Of a DNA stretch of 64,000 nt, positions 10,601 through 23,732 are shown piece after piece. This DNA is from Babesia bovis T2Bo (taxonomy: Eukaryota; Apicomplexa; Aconoidasida; Piroplasmida; Babesiidae): positions 682,001 to 746,000 of the forward strand of contig NC_067396.1 of assembly GCF_000165395.2 (NCBI RefSeq). Direction: 5' to 3'. The position numbers and the translations under genes were made by a program. Below the pieces are notes generated by a model. It saw nothing but the letters and a program-made list of their open reading frames with translations. It made no database searches and had not been told where the DNA came from. Every line of letters starts with the position of its first letter. Position 1 is the stretch's first letter.

Positions 10601-13140
10601 ATGGAATCTCAAAAGGAGCGAGTGTTTTCACTCCCCTTTGAACCTTATCCGGTAGGTTCATTCGTCAACTGTTATCATGATGTGTGCAGTCTCAGAAACG
10701 TCTGATGCATGATTCCTACCGTTGTATTGAGGAATCTGATTTTGGATTGTTTGAGTCGCCTACAGGATCTGGGAAGACCATTGCGATGCTGTGCAGCGCT
10801 TTGACATGGTAATATATCTCGAATGCATAGATAATTGTCTAGGCTTGATGAAAATCGCATTAATGATGCTGTTGAACGTTTAAAGAGGGACGATTGTATG
10901 GGTATGTTTGTGTATTGGATAGCAAGTTACTTACAGACACGAATGTGCCTAAATGGGCTCTACGATCCATTGAAGCTCAGCATCGTTTAACGGCGGAGTG
11001 TACAATTGCTTATGAAACAGAGGAACTTGCTAAGATACGCGAAAGGCTGTCATGTCACTTGTCTATTGATGAGGGAGGTATCCATCCTCGTTACACAGGG
11101 AAGCGTCGTAGGGAATTAGTATCTGAAACTAAGGGGCACTTGGGTAAAACAACCCGATTACAAAGGGACAAGGTACAGATAATAATATGTAGCAGGACGT
11201 TTTCTCAGCTTAATCAATATGTGAAGGAGTTTCGTCGTTTGGGTGCATTGAGTAAGAATGTGAAGATTGGTTTTGTGACTGGTCGTAGCCACACTTGTAT
11301 TAATGAGTCCGTTCGATCTAATTGTCATACAAATGAAGAGTTTAACGAGCAATGCTGCTCCATATCTTGTGATTTACGTGACGATGTAAGTCTATTGATG
11401 GATGCATCCATTGCCTATCCAATGGATCTTGAGGATTTACGTGTTTTTGGTACAGCTTTTGGTGCGTGTCCGTATTATGCATCTAACAAGAATGTGAAGG
11501 ACTGTGACGTTCTTTTGGTTCCTTATATATCGGTATTTAATGAGTCCATTCGTCAGAGTATGAATTTGAAAATAGAGGACAACATCCTTATCATTGACGA
11601 AGCTCATAACCTCCTTAGTGCTATGTCTGAGGCTCAGTCAGGTCGTATATCAGGTCGCGTATTATGTGCATTGATTCAACAGTGCAGATCGTACTTGAAC
11701 AAGAACGGAAGCACTATGACAGACGCTGCTAAGGATTCGATGTCAGCGTTATCCAATCTCTGTCAGACTTTTGCGGACTGCAAGACTGTATTACTGGGAA
11801 ATCGTATTTCAAAAGCTTCTCAGGTGTTCACAATTCCTCGTTTTTTGGTTGCTTTAGGCCTTGAAAGCGCTTGTTTACATAGTACGATCGGATTTCTATC
11901 ATCTGATGATTTTTGTAAGAACATGCGTTATTTTGGCATGAAGGTAGCTCATAGATTGGCTAAAGCGTTACCAGCTGACCAACCTAAATCTGTTGAATCT
12001 GATGCCAGTGCTGTGTATACATTCCGGCATTTTATTTCTACTTTGTTATCTGCCAGTCTTTACGACCGTGTTATTTTCACACCATCGACAGACGATTTTG
12101 AGATAGAGGTCTTTAATGTATCGGCTGATGAGCGTTTCCGTTCAATGACTCGTGATGCCAAGAGCATTTTGTTGATGAGTGGGACTTTAACTCCGATTGA
12201 GGAGTTCATTTCACTTTCTCCATTCGGTTCTGATGTCATAATCCACAAAGCTCCACCTGTATTTCCCATAGATCGGTTTTACGTATCTGTTTTAGCTGCC
12301 GGTATGTTTTAGTTTTAGTTCAAAATTGTTTGCAGATGACCAAGGATCCACGTTAGTCTATGACAGCAACTCACGTGAGCAGAAGCGTGAGATATCTGTT
12401 CTATTCAACCTTATTGAGCGTCTATCATCGGTTGTTCCAAACGGGATTGTCTGTTTCCTTTCTAGTTATACGTTTTTGGAGAGTTTTCAATCTGCCTTTG
12501 AACGTGCTCCGGAGCGTGTTAATATACTCCGCAACAAGAAGGTGTTTTTTGAGTCTAGAGGTATATTTGTTGATAGCGTTTGTCATATGTTTGCAGACAA
12601 GAATGTTGATACGTTTGGTGAGTACAGTAAGGTTGCACTTACGACAGGTGCTATTCTATTTGGTGTTTACGGCGGGTCTCAGAGTGAGGGTGTTGACTTT
12701 CACGATGGTTTGGCTCGTTTGGTATTACTAGTTGGTCTTCCATATCCCCCTGAAACGGTGAAGTTGCGATTGCGTCGTAGTTATTTAAAGTGTAGAGGTA
12801 TGTTATCTTTTGTAGATTTAACGTAATTTTAGCATCTCAAGTGGACCTTCCTCTGAAAAGACGAGAGTTTTACAACATGTTATCGAATGATATAAGCACC
12901 ATCACGTGTTATAAAATTGTAAACCAGAGTATAGGTAGGGCCATGCGGCACAAGGACGACTTTGCCGCTCTAGTGCTGCTTGACGCTAGATACAACGATG
13001 AAAAAAATCGTAGTTACCTTCCTGACTATGTTGTTAAATCGCTAAGTGAAAACGGCAACCTTGATAACCCTTGCTACGGTTCTGCTAAGTTGATAGATTC
13101 TCTGCGCAAGTTTTATGAATCGCATGCATCAAAGACATGA
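10601..13140 (+). CDS. DDX11/CHL1-type iron-sulfur DNA helicase
   Basis: Superfamily 2 XPD-type 5'-3' helicase needed for sister-chromatid cohesion and replication-fork processing. Exon 1 (MESQKERVFSLPFEPYP) joins across an intron to SQKRLMHDSYRCIEESDFG and the Walker A segment FESPTGSGKTIAM. The main exon (10894-12312) carries a cysteine set for a 4Fe-4S cluster (SHTCIN, SNCHTN, EQCCS, FGACPYY), the DEAH box LIIDEAHNLL and motif III ILLMSGTLTP. Later exons give GGSQSEGVDFHDGLARLV and NQSIGRAMRHKDDFAALVLL (motifs V and VI). Length near 840 residues fits. The F-P-[YF]-x-P-Y opening and HD2 motifs favour DDX11 over FANCJ or RTEL1. Confidence 0.85.
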
Positions 13141-13762
13141 TTGCCCTTTAATATTTTGATTTCAAATACTACATATTGCTGCCTATGGGATTCTAGCGTG
13201 TTAGCAACATGATAATGCCACACCTGGTCTCATTCCTTGGGCAATATATCTAACATTTAAATAATGGTTCATTGTTCATATTACGAATGTATGATACCAT
13301 TTTTTGGTGCACTACAAATGCCATGTTAATTTTGCTATACATTTACTCGTTTGAATGTTAGGCATGGAGACTTACGTCATGTCTATTATGTTACAGGGGG
13401 CTTAAAAAGCATTTAATATTATTTAATGCCATTCTAATTCATAACAATTTTAAGTACCAACCAGTCAATCATGTATATAAAATGCAAGAATCATATTAAA
13501 AATTCTTGTTTTGCCACCATATACAAATGGTGCCTGATTGTGCTAGCGCTGACATACCATTTTTGTATATGTAACCAACGAAGATATGGGTGTGATCCTA
13601 GCAATACATACAGATTTCATATGTACCTATGGCGTGGATACATACCACCTATAGAATTCAACAAACAATAGCCTTCCGATTTACGATTAATAATGATTGC
13701 AGTGCGTCCATTGACCACTAGTATAACAAGCTCTCGTACAAATTGACTTTCTGGATATACAT
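13141..13762. other. Convergent intergenic region
   Basis: About 620 bp of AT-rich spacer between a plus-strand and a minus-strand gene end. ORFs at 13471-13671 (+) and 13617-13823 (-) have no recognisable features. Confidence 0.35.
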
Positions 13763-14074
13763 TTAACTTCCATTTGACTGCTCTGGCAGTGTCAAAAAGG
13801 GCATAATAAAGAAACAGCCACATCCAACAAAGAAGCAGGTATTTCCAACATAGTTCAGTACGAATTCGTTGTCACACTTCGTCTGCTGTTTTAGATACCA
13901 CACGATACCTAGGTTTGCGATGAGCAGTACAAAAAATGAGCACCCGAGGGACAACAGAGTAGTGGTTGCATAATTCATCATTATTTGTAAAAATTCCGAA
14001 TCGTAAGAATTTAGCTCTGATAATCCAATATACGCAGCTGGAATTGACAGGAAGAGCAGAAAAACCAACAACAT
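13763..14074 (-). CDS. Small three-pass membrane protein
   Basis: Unrecognised 103-residue protein. The sequence predicts three hydrophobic helices, roughly residues 2-19 (LLVFLLFLSIPAAYIGL), 38-60 (TLLSLGCSFFVLLIANLGIV) and 78-95 (CFFVGCGCFFIMPF), with a short polar tail. The first helix could also serve as a signal anchor. The start is the first ATG after stops and lies just inside an inverted repeat (left arm 14117-14194), which would be its promoter or 5' leader. No function can be assigned. Confidence 0.5.
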   Translation of the reverse strand: MLLVFLLFLSIPAAYIGLSELNSYDSEFLQIMMNYATTTLLSLGCSFFVLLIANLGIVWYLKQQTKCDNEFVLNYVGNTCFFVGCGCFFIMPFLTLPEQSNGS

Positions 14075-14116
14075 GATAGTTCCTAACTAGCGAGACGTAG
14101 AGACGCTATGCGCAAC

Positions 14117-14438
14117 CATAGAATATAAGACTAAAAAATATATACATATAAGCGGAGAATACTATTTAAGGGTAGGTAGCATTTTAATACCTCGTTGACG
14201 ACGAGTGACCAATTTGCCATATCCCACGTCTAGCAAAGTTACACTACCTAGATGGTGTTATTTGTTACCAAGTCCAAGAAATTCGATACACCGTAATCAC
14301 ACCTAAAATATTCATTAAATGTATAACAAGAGAAATGACAATATATTTTTGAGGCCCCAGCGATGCATTTTAATGTTATGTACCCTTATATAGTATTCTC
14401 CGCTTATATGTATATATGTTTTAGTTTTATATTCGATG
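14117..14438. repeat. Inverted repeat with ~78-bp arms and ~166-bp spacer
   Basis: Left arm 14117-14194 and right arm 14361-14438 are imperfect reverse complements. The core, including TATACATATAAGCGGAGAAT, is identical over more than 20 bases, with about ten mismatches spread over the rest. The spacer has no ORF. No clear target-site duplication is visible at the outer ends. The unit sits between the 5' end of a small membrane-protein gene and the 3' end of VPS25, both on the minus strand. It could be a MITE-like element, a structured RNA, or a duplicated inverted regulatory block. Confidence 0.85.
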
Positions 14439-14465
14439 GTCCGCCATGGTCATTTACTTTACTGC

Positions 14466-15244
14466 CTAAAGAAGTTGTACACCCACTTGCTTGCTGCTGA
14501 GAGTCTTCGTGAACGCTGGATCGCTAGGTATGATTGCAATCTTTTGCTTTTGTACCAATGTTGCAAGAATGAAGGCTATATGTTCTTCTGCCCAGCTATT
14601 ATAGCGTTTGGTTGTCTCGCCCCCCCAAAAAAATAAAAAATACAATGTTTCTACTTGATTTGCGGCAAGTTTTGATTTGACATGGTCGAGTACCTGTTCA
14701 CCAGTTTCATCTAGCGTCTTTGGAAATATTCCCAATTCAATACGATCCGATTCCAGTTTATCACGTTTTCTTTTTAACGTGGTAATATTTGTATCGTGTG
14801 CTTTAACCTTTGAAAAAGTTTGGTATTTTTGGTCATGTATACTGCACAGCTTGTTGTTTTTAGAATCCTTGTTTAAACACAGGGCATACCATATTGTACA
14901 TCCATTGTCTATACAGAACCTTTTAATACTGTGTATATAGAATCCATATCCTCTTTCTATTAGGTGTTGTCCTATGAGTACCATGAAGCTACGTTTTACC
15001 TTACGGTTGATATCTGGATTATAGAATGGCGGCTTTTCATTACTTTCCTCGTTGATTATGTAAGCCCCGTGCTTTGCGATGCTCCTTCTTACGATAGACT
15101 CCCATATTTCCAGTTGTTTGGAGAGCACGAGGTCATTGATCTGCGTGTTTAAGAGGACATAACACGTGAATAACATACCTGTTCTGTATACAGAGGAGGG
15201 AAGTTGGCGTATTCTGTATACACATTGGTTTCTTCATCATCCAT
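14466..15244 (-). CDS. VPS25: ESCRT-II subunit VPS25
   Basis: Winged-helix subunit of ESCRT-II, which recruits ESCRT-III during membrane budding and multivesicular body formation. Exon 1 (15244-15179) encodes MDDEETNVYTEYANFPPLYT, with the PPxYT element that contacts VPS22/VPS36. After a 38-nt intron comes LSKQLEIWESIVRRSIAKHG. The second winged helix is ETLYFLFFWGGETTKRYNSW followed by IAFILATLVQKQKIAIIPSD, matching the C-terminal 'LyeL...L..AL..L....kAeii' pattern. A linker of about 90 residues between the two winged helices is longer than in animal VPS25. Confidence rests on both ends of the protein fitting; the linker is unassigned. Confidence 0.72.
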
Positions 15245-15353
15245 GAGTATATCTCTTTGGATAGTGTATGCATATCTTACACATTCCCCATGTACCTGAA
15301 GTTCTGTTGATTAATCCATTGAACACATACCTTTGTCATTCATTAATGATGTG

Positions 15354-16155
15354 ATGGATGACAAGGTAGAATCGCCGGTGTCTTACACCGTTGCGGTGAT
15401 TGTGGTAGTTCTGTCTACACTGCTGATTATATACTTTTTTTCTGGGAGGTTGTTTGCTATATTTGATATTCATTTATTTATTAGGCTACCCACAATTTTG
15501 GAATCTGAAAGTGAACCTATACAAGCTGTTAATGAAGCTTCTTCTAATGAAGTCGAGTCAGATTCCAGGTCATTAACTGTGAAGCAGCGTAAGAAGCAGG
15601 AATTAAAGGAGGCGAAGCGACAACAGCGCGCCTTAATTGATGAAGAGCGTAAGGAAAAGGAAAAATTAAAGCAGCAGCGTGATGATTTGCGTGAAAAACG
15701 CCGAGAGGAGAAGGAGCGTCAACGCCAGGAGGAGGTAGGTCGATGCGTTGTATGACAATTTTTTGTAGGAAGAGAAGCGCGCAGCCAAGGCACAGGAGGC
15801 CTATGAAGCTATAGCATCTGAATTTGTTGTTGAGCAGGAAGGTACTATTCAGGATCATGAGGTTTTTGATGTGGAGGACTTCATAAATTTTGTTATTGAA
15901 AAGAAGATGACAACTATAGTTGAGTTGGCTGCTAAATTCGATTTAGATCACAAGGTTGTGGCCAGCCGTTTGAACGATTTGGAGCTCCAGGGTCGTTTAT
16001 TTGGTTTACTTGACGAGCGCGGTCGTTATTTGTACATATCGGATTCTGAGTTGGACGCTTTAGACCATTACATCAACAAGGAAGGTCGCATTGACAAGTA
16101 TACGGGTTTAACCTCGTTTTGCAATGCCACAATTTCAATGGCGCCTAGTAAATAG
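15354..16155 (+). CDS. DDRGK1: DDRGK domain-containing protein 1 (UFBP1)
   Basis: ER-membrane adaptor of the UFM1 ligase complex. The N-terminal transmembrane helix (SYTVAVIVVVLSTLLIIYFF) is followed by a basic coiled coil rich in KQRKKQELKEAKRQQR. Exon 1 ends at 15734, a 34-nt intron is removed, and exon 2 (15769-16155) gives VFDVEDFINFVIEKKMTTIV and LLDERGRYLYISDSELDALD, the winged-helix 'DDRGK.iyit' region (here DERGR). The first ATG is at 15354. A 33-nt GT-AG segment inside exon 1 (15452-15484) is in frame and may be an optional intron. The 3' end lies 24 bp from the convergent CCA enzyme gene. Confidence 0.85.
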
Positions 16156-16179
16156 TTTGCATTGATATCGACATTGCTA

Positions 16180-18261
16180 TTAATTTTTAAAATGTTTAAC
16201 AATGAGATTTAAAATCTCATCATTACTCATATCGGGTCGTCTTAGTATGTGTTTGATTTGGAAATCCAGGACTTCCTTAAACTTCGGCCCACGTGACAAT
16301 GTAGGCAGTACTTCCATGAGCTGTTAAATTTATGTTTTAGTTCTCTGGACCTACCTCTTTCCCTGTAATGGGTGCTTTGAGGTTATATGACTCATGTATA
16401 TCCAAGGAATACACCACATCCCTGGTGTTATTGTATTTTCCCGCTAATTCCCGTGGATCTACGCCAAAGCTTTCCCTAGTCATGCAGAGAATTAGTGCTT
16501 CCTGGAACCATATAAAAATCTCGTGTAGCACTTACCTTCCAAAGGGGCCCTATAGACCGAATCATGCCTCCAAGAAGCTCTCTTAAATCCGGGTTTGCCG
16601 GAGGTAGTTTGTTGATAGCCTCTAGGAACATCTCACTTCCTTCTATAACAGTAGTAGCCCTGGATCATATATTAATATAGCCTTGGTACTAACCCGGAAG
16701 CCAGTTTATTTGGCATTTTTAGGCGTGATTTGATGACGTGTTCCGTGTAACTGCACTTATCAACTTGTGGTTCATCTATATCTATTGGGACCAATCTCAT
16801 CGAACTCACCTTTGAGTGGTACACAGAATGCCGCAATGTAGAGTATTCGTCGGTCAACATCATCCCATTTGAGTTCAGCGAGACATTGCTTCATCCATGC
16901 CATAGTCTGACAGCCGGTATCGATTTGGCTGTCAGATGGCGCATCACCTATGTTCTGTATCACAGCACTAATAACACATACCTGGATTATCACGCACAAG
17001 TATAGGGAGCACACCAAATGTTTTCATGATTTCAAAGGCCAGAGTAGTATCACCTTTGATCAGCATGTCATCAAGCTCCTGCGCTATTCTTGCTTTGGCG
17101 ACCTACAGTGTTATCTTTGGGATAACGGCATCCACTACCTTTTGGGATAACTGTGCTAACACTTCCGGGTCTGACCCTGACTTTATTATATCACTGTCTA
17201 AGGCGTATCCCAGCCTGGCCGCGAAGCGTGCAGCTCTTATAACTCGAAGCGGGTCATCCAAAAATGTACCGAATGCAGGTGAGCATGTGCGTATAACTTC
17301 TGCCTTAAGATCGTCAATTCCCTTTCCAGTATAGTCTTCAATTGCATTTTTCGAAATATTGTAGAACAAAGCGTTTATTGTGAAATCTCGGCGCATAGCA
17401 TCTTCAAATGGCGTCCCTATTTTCATGATAGGTATCCTGCTATTTTGGGCGTAATCTTCGCTACGCAGGTTAACAAAGTCTATATTCAGTCCCATGATGT
17501 TTATTGTCGCTGTTTCTAGATGCTTCGATTGCTCGGGCCTTCGCTTCACTACGCCAACTGTTTTGTGGAATCCATAGCTTTTTTCCGTGAATGCGTTCAG
17601 ATAGTTGCAGAAATCAACACCTGTTATGTGTTCCAAGGCAATGTCAATGTCCTTGCTAGTTTGGTTCAGCAATTTGTCCCTTACCCATCCTCCAGCTACC
17701 CTGAGGTCTGGAAATTGTTTATTCGATTCCCTATTGCTTACCGATATTCAGATTATTGGAATCCACACACTCCTTCAAGAGATCAAACAAAACCTTCTCC
17801 TGTTTGCTTATTCGTATTTGTAACTTAGTGTCTTCCGGAGTGTTATCTCCATTGCGATACAGTGCTGCGTCGATTAGATATGAACCGTCGCTATCCATGC
17901 TATTATTGTCTGAACTTGGCCCCGTCATTGTTAAATACCGTATTCTGCCAGAGGAACTATTGAATGGATTTGTCAATGTGGTATTTACTGGAGCCCTTTT
18001 GATGGAATCACATCTTTGTCTAGCACAACCAAGACAGAAGGCTGCCTTTGGCAACTTATACAACGTACAATGGCTTAGGGAATAACATTTGGTATATATG
18101 GATCTATCCAAAGAGTTGATATTTTTGGAGAGCCCTGGATTCCTCAATGCTGGCACTGATTGGATCAGCTGATTGCTTGTGCGATTTAACATACAGTTAG
18201 TGGATATAGTGCCGGATAAAATAACGTATAAGCTTACACCGTATATAATGCATACCAGCAT
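16180..18261 (-). CDS. tRNA CCA-adding nucleotidyltransferase with secretory leader
   Basis: Adds or repairs the 3' CCA of tRNAs (class II, poly(A)-polymerase head family). The N-terminus MLVCIIYGVSLYVILSG looks like a signal peptide and is followed by about 130 low-conservation residues, suggesting apicoplast or dual targeting. An exon joins to DLRVAGGWVRDKLLNQTSKD and the catalytic DIDIAL, then AMRRDFTINALFYN (motif B), LRVIRAARFAARLGY (neck) and smaller helical exons. The last exon ends RGPKFKEVLDFQIKHILRRP ... VKHFKN at TAA 16180-16182. At least seven exons. Head motifs make the enzyme class secure; targeting is inference. Confidence 0.82.
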
Positions 18262-18364
18262 ACCGTAATAGATCTACCTAGAAGAAGTATATATTCATTT
18301 CGTGAAGGGTGGGGAATCCACCTTGCAATATAGTTACTTTAGACACTTTTTTGTACCGCAAAGC

Positions 18365-19009
18365 ATGGCTAAGCCTGATGAATCGAATAATGATAAATAT
18401 TCGGAATCTGATGGGTATATATTTTCATTTCCTGCCTACAGGTCGTCTGAATGGCTGGAGCGCCACCGGTTGATGCCGGCTGTTCAGGGTTGCCTTAAAG
18501 GGGTAACACTACAGCCTAGGAGTTTGCTATATTATTCTCATGTCAAGGCTTATGAGATAAAGGCGGAAAAGGTTCGATCTGAGATTCGCAACGCCCTGTT
18601 TAGACAGGCACTTTTCAAGGTACACACTAAAGTTAGAGTTACACATTCGACGCAGATACAGAACATCGAGGTCGTTGCTTCGTCTAAATGCAACGAGGAT
18701 CGTAAACTGATAGATATAATCCCGAAGTCAGCTGGTTGGAGCATTAAGAAGGTATGGTTAATGATGAATTCCTTTTTTCTAGACCAGAGATAACATCCAT
18801 TTCAGAAAAACACGATAGTTGCTGACGAGATATGGCGCATTGACCGTTGTGGTTCTGTGCAACAATACAATGTTGGTGTTATGATATATGCTTCCGAACA
18901 CACACAGGTACGATACTACCGTGAAGGTGACGACGGCTTTACGTGCAGGGTTTTCCCGATGAGAGTGGGTAATTTGTTGAATTACGTCAGGTACTATTTG
19001 TCAATATAA
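18365..19009 (+). CDS. Unrecognised conserved-looking protein
   Basis: Soluble protein of about 195 residues from two exons. It starts MAKPDESNNDKYSESDGYIF, then SSEWLERHRLMPAVQGCLKG and a helical, basic stretch. Exon 2, after an intron ending at TTTCAG near 18805, gives ADEIWRIDRCGSVQQYNV and RYYREGDDGFTCRVFPMRVG, ending YVRYYLSI at TAA 19007-19009. No signal peptide or membrane helix. I do not recognise the family. It may instead continue by splicing into the Sec16-like exons just downstream, but I found no intron pair that keeps the frame. Confidence 0.55.
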
Positions 19010-19158
19010 TAGTTCTGTTAAATTGACATGACCATAGCGGGACACCCCAGCGCGTTGGGAGCTCTAGGTAGTCGGCATTTCACTACCATATTCGTCTCCG
19101 GCTCTTAAGAGACAAAGATGCAAAGTAGGTGTTTGTTTGTTGCGATACATATGTGTAG

Positions 19159-19651
19159 ATTATCTTTGGGGTTTCTTGCGCGGCAAGAAAGATGAGGAGA
19201 CAAATGATTTTACGGAGGCCCATGTAGGTACTTTTGTTGTTTTATTAATATCTTATAGATGGGTGAGGAGAACAACTTTTACTATAATGAAGAGTTGAAG
19301 CGTTGGGTTGTTCGCGGTGAGGAGGATAAGGTTGCTAACGAGGGTGCGGAATCCGTTCCACCAATGCCTGCGGCCGATAACAGTAAGTAGCGTCTATACT
19401 TATTTATTTGTGTGTGTGTTTTTTAATGATTTGCAGATGCTGCCATTACACCTCCTCCAGCTCCGATCGTCGGTAAACGTAGAGGCAATGCCCTGACCTC
19501 TGAGCATCTATACACCAAGATCCCGGGTATAGAGGTCATAGAGTCACGTGAACCTGTTGAGCACACTCCGTTGATTCCATTCGCTGCGAAATCGCAATTT
19601 ATTCCAGAATCTGGTGGTGAGAAGGAGGGTGATTATGACTTTATCAACTAG
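19159..19651 (+). CDS. Sec16-type C-terminal region (5' end unresolved)
   Basis: Three exons (19159-19223, 19259-19382, and one ending at 19651) encode YLWGFLRGKKDEETNDFTEA, MGEENNFYYNEELKRWVVRG and, after an intron, ITPPPAPIVGKRRGNAL. This order matches the conserved C-terminal tail of the COPII scaffold Sec16: a W-[GS]-[FW]-x4-K start, then 'lGeens.yYdeeLKRWV', then Pro-rich PPPPP-IVKR. That tail contacts Sec23 in yeast. There is no room upstream for the long central domain of Sec16, so this is either a small protein with only that module or the end of a rearranged gene. The start codon is unknown; ATG 19259 is in frame. Confidence 0.5.
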
Positions 19652-19774
19652 TACCCTTTGACGTTGGTTCAAGGCTCTCTATATCAATGTCACTGTTATC
19701 GGTAACTCTTGAGAGCTTGGGTTTTTGACCTTTTTTAACGCGTCTGCATTGATATTATCGTGGATTACACGTGC

Positions 19775-20630
19775 TTACTTTCGGTCCAGGATTAATTTTT
19801 CTATGCACTTACGCCACGCTGGTATGGTATCATCGGCATCCTACATTTGTTTATGGGTCTAGTACATGGCTTACCTTATCAAACTGCATGGTGAAGTACT
19901 CATACGTTGTGAGCTTTTTGTGTATGAGGTAGCAGTGCAGGAAGTACAATTGCCATAGCATGATGGCGATTACGGTACTGATTATGGTGACGATAGATAG
20001 TGCGGCATAGAAGGCGCCTGCGTTAAAGCTGCCGTACGAAGCTTCCCATGTGTTTCGAGGTATATAGGTTACGAAGTCCATGATGTGTAGTGTTGCTCCG
20101 TGTATTGCGATCATGGTGACAAATACTGCGCACGATGCCACCAGTGCGACGAAAACCTTGTAATTCTGGGCTCCTATGCAATTGTTGACCCATATGCAAT
20201 GGTGGTCGAATCTGAGTACGCATTTGTTACATATGTTGCAGTGTTTGCTGCTGGCGTCCACTGACTTGCATATGTCACACATAGCTTCTGGGTTGGTTAA
20301 TCGCATGGGTGCTAGGTCTCCTTTCCTTCTCGATTCTATTACATCAGCTGCTTTGGGATCGACTGGATCTGAGAATACGACCGTGAGGAATAGTGCCCAT
20401 ACTAGACATGCCACTATAGACACTATTGCGGCTGACCATGCGTAGTATGGCTGCGGTATACATGGTAAGATAGCGAACCAAAAGCCATTTAGAAGTGCGA
20501 CAGCCGTGAGTATCGCCACGAACTGCGCAATTTGCAGGGGCAGCGTGACGCCATTACGGCGATGGAACACATCATCGTAGCTGCGATGTAATATGTCCGT
20601 TATTACACAGTAAACTCCATTGGTCGACAT
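19775..20630 (-). CDS. DHHC palmitoyltransferase
   Basis: Integral-membrane S-acyltransferase that palmitoylates membrane-associated proteins. It has four hydrophobic helices: about 30-50 and 62-85 before the cysteine-rich domain, and 163-183 and 207-232 after it. The cysteine-rich domain reads [20 protein letters not shown] then [13 protein letters not shown], with the catalytic Asp-His-His-Cys. Exon 1 runs to the codon for QFDK. A 34-nt intron then gives a final exon [20 protein letters not shown] ending at TAA 19775-19777. Length near 275 residues is short for the family but complete. Confidence 0.93.
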
Positions 20631-20744
20631 ATTAATAATTTACATTAAGGTTATATGTGCGCGTGTGTACGCGCCTTTTGGATTCGGGGCATCTCCAGTG
20701 TGTTGGTCCACAATGTGTATCTGGACGCACATAGACACGGTACA

Positions 20745-23674
<2,930 letters not shown>

Positions 23675-23732
23675 TTTCTGACCACGGACTAAGCACTAGA
23701 CATGCCTCATAAGTGAGATATTAATGTAATAT

